From positions 1-58,309 of the forward strand of contig JABSSL010000049.1 of assembly GCA_013214355.1 (NCBI GenBank): 58,309 bases of DNA. Reading direction: 5' to 3'. The notes under the pieces are model-generated. The model made no database searches. It was given only the letters and a program-made list of their open reading frames with translations, and was not told where the DNA came from. Of the stretch, positions 53,694 to 58,309 are shown in pieces. This DNA is from Saprospiraceae bacterium. GTDB taxonomy: Bacteria; Bacteroidota; Bacteroidia; Chitinophagales; Saprospiraceae. Every line of letters begins with the position of its first letter. Positions within the stretch are counted from its first letter, which is position 1. A program made the position numbers and the translations under genes.

Positions 53694-56585
53694 ATGCGTA
53701 ATAGACTTTTACTAAGCTTTACCCTAGTTAGCCTTTCGATATTTGCCTTTGGGCAAATCACCGATACCGATAACTATCGAACCTACGATGGTTCTTTCAA
53801 TAATCCCGTGGAGACCAGCTGGGGCGCAGCCGGGACCAACTTGCTTCGTCTTGTACCCGTTGCGTATGCCGATAGTATATCCGCGCCAGCAGGATCCGAG
53901 CGGGCCAATCCCAGAGAAATCAGTAATACTTTATTTGCCCAGGAGGAGCTTATTAATGATCCGTTAGCCCTTAGCGACTTCTGCTGGGTCTTTGCGCAGT
54001 TCCTGGATCACGACATAGGACTTACACCGGATGGTCCAGAGCCTGCCTTAATTAAGGTACCTACTGGCGATCCCCACTTTGATCCCTTTGGTGCCGGGGA
54101 GGCGATTATTCCTATGCAAAGAAATCTCTTTGATCCGACCACTGGTACGGGTAGCGATAATCCACGCCAGCACCCGAATATTCTGTCTGCTTATATAGAT
54201 GGTTCGGCCGTCTATGGCTCGGATCAGGAAAGAGCGGACTGGTTGCGGAGTTTTGAGGGCGGGAAGTTGAAGGTGTCAACCGGTAATCTTTTGCCTTTCA
54301 ATACGATAGATGGAGAGTTGGAAGGGGAATTGTCAGAAGAAGCGCCTGAAATGGATGATCCCGTACGGATCAGTGAGAAGCACTATGTGGCAGGAGATGT
54401 GCGTGCCAATGAAAATCCTCTATTGCTTTCTTTTCATACCCTCTTTGTAAGAGAACACAATCGGCTGTGTGATGAAATAGCACTCAAACATCCAGACTGG
54501 GATGATGAGATGTTGTACCAATATGCCAGAAAATTAGTGGGGGGACTCATCCAATCCATCGTATACGATGAATGGTTGCCAGCGATGGGTGTGGAGCTGA
54601 CGGCCTACCAAGGGTATCGTGAGGATGTCAATCCACAACTGGCCAATGTATTTACGGCTGCCGCCTTCCGCTTGGGCCATACTTTATTGAATAGTGTGAT
54701 TCAAAGAAGAAACAATGATGGGGAGGTTATTCCACAAGGTAACCTGACCTTGCAGGAGGCCTTTTTCAATATCTTTTCCTTTATCGAAACGGGTGATATT
54801 GATCCCTTCTTCAAGGGGATGGCATCCCAGATCCAGCAAAACATGGATCCAAAATTGATCAATGATGTGCGCAACTTCCTATTTGGACGACCAGGCGATG
54901 GAGGTTTAGACCTTGCCTCTATCAACATCAATAGAGGGCGAGAAAGAGGATTAGCCGATTTCAATACGGTAAGAGCCGCGATCGGTTTACCACGGTATGA
55001 CTTTTTTCAACAAATCAATTCGAATGCCGGGGTTTTTACCCGTTTACTATCCCTCTACGCAGATATTCATGAGATTGATCCCTGGGTGGGTATGTTGGCA
55101 GAAAAGCCCATGCCTGGCGCGCTGTTTGGAGAAACGATTATGGAGATGATGAAGCTGCAGTTTACCAACCTAAGGGATGGAGACCGCTTCTTCTATTTGA
55201 TTGACCCGGTTTTAACCGAAGTAGATAAGGATTGGATTAAACAGACCACGCTTCACGATGTGATCATGTACAATACCAATATCGACTTAATGCAGGATAA
55301 TGTCTTTTCTGCTATGCCACATAGTGAGATCTGTGCCAATATGACGGCTAATATAGAGGGGGTAGTGACCACGGAATCTGGTGCACCGATTGCCAATGTA
55401 GATCTTTCGCTGAAAGTAGCCAATGATGATGCCTTTGATTTTACGACCAGTTTAGAGGGAGACTATTACTTCACGGATCTATACTCCTGTGAGGTAGATG
55501 AATTAGGCATCGGTAAAAATGATCGCATCACCAATGGGGTAACGACGGTAGATTTGATTTTAATCCAACAGCATATCCTTGGCATTCGGCTATTGCCAAC
55601 ACCTTACAAAATCATTGCGGCTGATATTGACGGCAATGGTTTTGTTTCAACTGTCGATCTGGTCTTTTTGCGACGAGCGATTCTGGGCATAGATGATAGT
55701 TTCCCGAATGACAATACCTCTTGGCGTTTCGTTTTAGCTGATTATGAATTCACGAATAGCAATCCGCTAGCGGAAGACTTCCCGGAATACCTGGACTTTG
55801 CCAATGTTCCTTCCGGACAAGTGGCGGCTAATTTTATTGGGGTAAAAGTCGGGGATGTCAATGAAAGCGCGCAAACCTTCGACCAACAATTTAGCCCTGG
55901 AGGTCTAGATGATTTAATGGTATATGCTCCCAATCGGCAGCTGGTCAAAGGAGAAGTAGTGAAAGTTCCCTTGCAACTGGGGGAAGTGAAGGAAGGAGTA
56001 ATTGGATATCAGTTTAGCTTGGATTTTGATCAAACAAAGTTAGAACTCGTGCAGCTTACCTCCTTGAATTCCATGCTTAAGGTGGAAGAACATATCGGAG
56101 ACTTCCGAGAGAAAGGTATGCTTACCACAAGTTGGAATGATCTAGAGCGGCTGGAATCCGATGCTGAGCTTTTTGAGATGACCTTCGTGGCGAAGGCCTC
56201 CGGTGAATTAGCGGATTGGATGACCATCAATGATGCTATGACACCAGCCCTGGCGTTTGATGAAGGGATGGAGGATATGCACGTAGCATTGGCTTTTGCC
56301 GATCAGCAAGCACCACCAAGCTTTGATCATTCTAGACTTGCACAAAATCAACCTAACCCATTTCAGGAAAATACGCTGATCCCATTCTACCTCGCGGAAG
56401 CAAATGATGTGCAGCTGCGAGTGGTAGATCTACAAGGTCGCATCATTTATGAGCAAGCTGGCTTCAGGCAAGCCGGGCATCACCAAATTCTTTTGCAGGC
56501 TACAGAATTGCGCACCAAAGGCTTGTTAATGTATCAACTTACGGTGGGAACGGATACTTACAGTAAGCGTATGGTTTTGCAATAA
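53694..56585 (+). CDS. Secreted haem peroxidase with dockerin-like and cohesin-like domains and T9SS tail
   Basis: 963 residues. A signal peptide (1-20, ending FAFGQ) precedes an animal-type haem peroxidase domain (about 25-550): the distal His is in FAQFLDHDIGLTPDG, the core helix is FVREHNRLCDEIA, and the proximal His is in AAFRLGHTLLNS. After about 560 come a carboxypeptidase-regulatory-like strand set (GVVTTESGAPIANVDLSL), a dockerin type I-like pair (NGVTTVDLILIQQHILGI and DIDGNGFVSTVDLVFLRRAILGI), a cohesin-like domain (about 740-870, KVPLQLGEVKEGVIGYQFSLDFD) and a T9SS type A tail (NQPNPFQENTLIPFYL onwards). It probably makes hypohalous acid or oxidises phenols outside the cell. Confidence 0.9.
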   Translation: MRNRLLLSFTLVSLSIFAFGQITDTDNYRTYDGSFNNPVETSWGAAGTNLLRLVPVAYADSISAPAGSERANPREISNTLFAQEELINDPLALSDFCWVFAQFLDHDIGLTPDGPEPALIKVPTGDPHFDPFGAGEAIIPMQRNLFDPTTGTGSDNPRQHPNILSAYIDGSAVYGSDQERADWLRSFEGGKLKVSTGNLLPFNTIDGELEGELSEEAPEMDDPVRISEKHYVAGDVRANENPLLLSFHTLFVREHNRLCDEIALKHPDWDDEMLYQYARKLVGGLIQSIVYDEWLPAMGVELTAYQGYREDVNPQLANVFTAAAFRLGHTLLNSVIQRRNNDGEVIPQGNLTLQEAFFNIFSFIETGDIDPFFKGMASQIQQNMDPKLINDVRNFLFGRPGDGGLDLASININRGRERGLADFNTVRAAIGLPRYDFFQQINSNAGVFTRLLSLYADIHEIDPWVGMLAEKPMPGALFGETIMEMMKLQFTNLRDGDRFFYLIDPVLTEVDKDWIKQTTLHDVIMYNTNIDLMQDNVFSAMPHSEICANMTANIEGVVTTESGAPIANVDLSLKVANDDAFDFTTSLEGDYYFTDLYSCEVDELGIGKNDRITNGVTTVDLILIQQHILGIRLLPTPYKIIAADIDGNGFVSTVDLVFLRRAILGIDDSFPNDNTSWRFVLADYEFTNSNPLAEDFPEYLDFANVPSGQVAANFIGVKVGDVNESAQTFDQQFSPGGLDDLMVYAPNRQLVKGEVVKVPLQLGEVKEGVIGYQFSLDFDQTKLELVQLTSLNSMLKVEEHIGDFREKGMLTTSWNDLERLESDAELFEMTFVAKASGELADWMTINDAMTPALAFDEGMEDMHVALAFADQQAPPSFDHSRLAQNQPNPFQENTLIPFYLAEANDVQLRVVDLQGRIIYEQAGFRQAGHHQILLQATELRTKGLLMYQLTVGTDTYSKRMVLQ

Positions 56586-56630
56586 GGAGTAGTCGACAGA
56601 TTTGAAAAAGGCGTATGTTTAATAAATTTT

Positions 56631-56638
56631 TATATTTG
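56631..56638 (+). promoter_or_regulatory. -7 promoter box TATATTTG before the regulator gene
   Basis: Exact TAnnTTTG match. A start near 56644 gives a leader of about 180 bases, which holds the palindrome at 56757. Confidence 0.45.
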
Positions 56639-56756
56639 CCTGAAAAAGCTTAAATTCCCATATAGATATAATCCACAAGACCTAGGCTAAAGGCCGTAGC
56701 TCGAGTTGTAGAACAGTATCGCGAGGACGGTTGTCATTCCCTAGGCTGAACATAAA

Positions 56757-56769
56757 TAGCAAATTGCTA
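56757..56769. promoter_or_regulatory. 13-bp palindrome in the regulator leader
   Basis: TAGCAAaTTGCTA, perfect dyad with one central base, 57 bases before the ATG. LuxR/NarL-type proteins bind such dyads, so self-control is possible. CCTAGGCTRAA occurs twice just upstream (near 56682 and 56740). Confidence 0.35.
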
Positions 56770-56825
56770 GAGGTGGTGTCAACTCCCCCTGGCGAATCCC
56801 ATAACATATTCAAATCATAGTTGTC

Positions 56826-57503
56826 ATGCAAATAATTAAAGCTTTACTTGCGGACGACCACTACATCTTTATTGAAGGTCTAAAAACCGTATTGAGTCAA
56901 TCCCCCCAGTACCAAGTAAGCGTGCAAGGCGTTGCACACAGTGGGGAGGAATTGATCGAAAAGCTACAGGAAGTGAAGGCCGACTTGGTCATTACGGCCC
57001 TAAACCTATCCGGAAAAGATGGCTTTGATGTCATAGAGTACATTCGCAAAGCCAAAATACCGATCCAAGTACTGGTAATTAGTGCGTACAAAGATCCCAA
57101 AATCATCAAGACGGCATTTAAGTTAGGAGCGGATGGGTTCATCCTTAAGGATCATCCGACCAGTGAATTATACACGGCTATTGATGAAATTCATGCCGGG
57201 AATAGTTACGTTGGAAAAGGCATTTATTTAAATGGCTCCAAGTTAAACGGCAGTGCAAAGGCGAAAATTCCTACCCGCCAACTCAACTTTGAAGATCGTT
57301 TCCTAAAGAAGTATAATCTAACCAAGCGAGAGCTAGAAATTCTCGGTTTGATTAGTAGGGCTTTGAGCAATAAGGAGATTGCTAAGGAACTATACATAAG
57401 TGACCAAACGGTAGGCGTACATCGAAAGAATATCATGCGTAAATTAGGGGTAAGTAATACTGCTGGATTAATCAAACTGGCCTACGATTATAGCCTAGTA
57501 TAG
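56826..57503 (+). CDS. LuxR/NarL-family regulator with phosphoacceptor Asp replaced by Ala
   Basis: 225 residues: receiver (1-120) and LuxR-type helix-turn-helix (about 160-225, LTKRELEILGLISRALSNKEIAKELYISDQTVGVHRKNIMRKL). The receiver keeps the acidic pair Asp10-Asp11, Ser86 and Lys108, but where NarL proteins have LxDxNLPGMDG this one has ITALNLSGKDG, so residue 58 is Ala (codon GCC at 56997-56999) and cannot be phosphorylated. It should bind DNA as a dimer, either constitutively or under another signal. No kinase gene is adjacent. It follows the peroxidase gene by 240 bp. Confidence 0.92.
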   Translation: MQIIKALLADDHYIFIEGLKTVLSQSPQYQVSVQGVAHSGEELIEKLQEVKADLVITALNLSGKDGFDVIEYIRKAKIPIQVLVISAYKDPKIIKTAFKLGADGFILKDHPTSELYTAIDEIHAGNSYVGKGIYLNGSKLNGSAKAKIPTRQLNFEDRFLKKYNLTKRELEILGLISRALSNKEIAKELYISDQTVGVHRKNIMRKLGVSNTAGLIKLAYDYSLV

Positions 57504-57702
57504 CAGAAAACGCTTGTTGCTCATCGAATCTCAAGCTTTAGGCGGTAAATCCTCCCAGAGCGCATCTGAAAACATAGATTGAGTAGACACCTATATTTTT
57601 TTATTTTTCATTATATGTTGATATTCATTTACTTGTGAGGCTTTTTAGAGGACGATTTTAAAAATACCCCTTTTAGGGTATAAAGGATCCAGTTTTATAT
57701 TC

Positions 57703-57710
57703 TATATTTG
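57703..57710 (+). promoter_or_regulatory. -7 promoter box TATATTTG
   Basis: Exact TAnnTTTG match; a five-bp hairpin lies at the expected transcript start (57715-57728). No annotated gene directly downstream. Confidence 0.35.
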
Positions 57711-57850
57711 TAACGTCTTAGAAAAGACACGCTTCTTGTAAGTTCGACGACATAATACACGAAATCAGAATAGTTACATACCGAAAAGATAGAATTGAAA
57801 GACCTGCTCACATAGTAATGAGGAAGAGTTAAAAAACTTATTATCAAATT

Positions 57851-57883
57851 TTTGGTATTTATATTTTTTATGTGTTACATTTG
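57851..57883 (+). promoter_or_regulatory. Promoter TTTG-N21-TACATTTG
   Basis: Both elements are exact (57851-57854 and 57876-57883) and well spaced. The next ATG is at 57912, leaving a leader of about 20 bases. Confidence 0.5.
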
Positions 57884-57911
57884 TGCTGGTAATATTGACA
57901 AAAACAATCCC

Positions 57912-58004
57912 ATGACTAAAACTTTACACTCCTCAAATTACCCTTCATTTTCTTCATTTATCATTCCATATAACATATCGTCATCCATCCCTATAAGTTC
58001 CTAA
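57912..58004 (+). CDS. Possible 30-residue Ser-rich peptide
   Basis: ATG to TAA, 30 residues beginning MTKTLHSSNYPSFSSF, one third serine, with no membrane helix. It follows the best-formed promoter of this region at the expected distance. AAAGGAG occurs right after its stop. No known relative. It could be a leader peptide for a gene beyond the window. Confidence 0.3.
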   Translation: MTKTLHSSNYPSFSSFIIPYNISSSIPISS

Positions 58005-58309
58005 AGGAGTTTTCCATCCATTCTTAGCGGATGCCTACGTTTCATCCTGTCATGTGGTTATAATATTCCCTGCATGTCCCATAGAAAGCTATGCGGATTC
58101 ATTTCTTTGACATCTTTTTTTAAGATTCGTTACAATTTCGAAGATTGATTTTAAACAGGATGAGCTCGCTTTATTCGACGATCAAAAACACTACGGTGAG
58201 ATTATCCATCTTCAAAATCATTCAGTATCAAAAAAGGAAAAAAACTAGATGTTCATCTTCGACGACTAAAAGGATGAACTTCTTCATAAAAAATAATCTT
58301 TCTGTATCT

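Larger units (their letters stand above)
57504..58309. other. 806-bp region without a convincing large gene
   Basis: AT-rich. It contains two exact -7 boxes (57703-57710, 57876-57883), a small hairpin GTCTT-agaa-AAGAC (57715-57728), a 30-codon ORF (57912-58004), and TTCGACGA three times (near 57742, 58175 and 58259). Near the end (about 58111-58248) a frame without ATG reads FKQDELALFDDQKHYGEII, protein-like but closed on both sides. Confidence 0.5.

Noticed and set aside
56694-56725. tRNA-like stretch GTAGCTCGAGTTGTAGAACA
   Set aside because: It resembles a tRNA D-arm, but the second half of the stem has a mismatch and no anticodon stem, T-arm (GGTTCRA) or acceptor pairing follows.
58160-58309. 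Open frame from ATG 58160 running off the right end
   Set aside because: Lys/Ser/Thr-rich and low in protein character; another frame in the same stretch looks more protein-like. Without more sequence it cannot be called a gene.

Overview
The window looks like chromosomal DNA of a Bacteroidota member, most likely class Saprospiria (a Lewinella- or Haliscomenobacter-like marine bacterium). The evidence is type IX secretion (T9SS) sorting tails on several secreted proteins (type A at 27687, 41224 and 53694; type B at 11719), very large PKD/Ig-like surface proteins, FtsX-type permeases, a DUF2911 protein, and promoter boxes of the Bacteroidota form TAnnTTTG, often only a few bases before the start codon. 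I see no rRNA, tRNA, CRISPR array, transposase or phage gene.

Layout. (1) 257-9040, minus strand: a seven-gene operon for a MacAB/TolC-like tripartite exporter (adaptor, outer-membrane channel, ATPase, two FtsX permeases) ending in an NtrC-family activator and its membrane histidine kinase. A near-consensus sigma-54 promoter with upstream dyads precedes the adaptor, so the operon is probably switched on by its own activator. (2) 9281-11609: a nucleotide-metabolism-like enzyme, a RimJ-type acetyltransferase and a membrane class III nucleotide cyclase. (3) 11719-23706, minus strand: a 1770-residue PKD surface protein, a 172-bp palindromic element, an ArnT-like glycosyltransferase, a large FtsX permease behind three tandem 20-bp repeats, a small envelope protein and a MATE exporter. 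(4) 23837-30519: an unusual protein with two D-Ala-D-Ala-ligase modules, a membrane segment and PASTA repeats, then a T9SS protein and a rhodanese. (5) 30549-41244: acetyltransferase, SPOR protein, ankyrin protein, DUF2911/TPR protein, TPR lipoprotein, LigA, an ABC exporter and a PhyH-type oxygenase. (6) 41224-56585: secreted metalloprotease, a SprA-motif outer-membrane protein, a 12-repeat Ig-like surface protein, and a secreted haem peroxidase carrying dockerin-like and cohesin-like segments. (7) 56826-end: a LuxR-type regulator whose phosphoacceptor Asp is replaced by Ala, then about 0.8 kb without a convincing large gene but with two promoter-like boxes and a 30-codon ORF.

Best candidates for something undescribed: the tandem ligase-PASTA fusion (23837-27538), the self-contained sigma-54/NtrC exporter circuit (257-9187), the phosphorylation-blind regulator (56826), the tandem 20-bp operator array before the FtsX permease (21623-21683), and the palindromic element at 17053-17224. 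All functions are inferred by reading the sequence; no database search was run.
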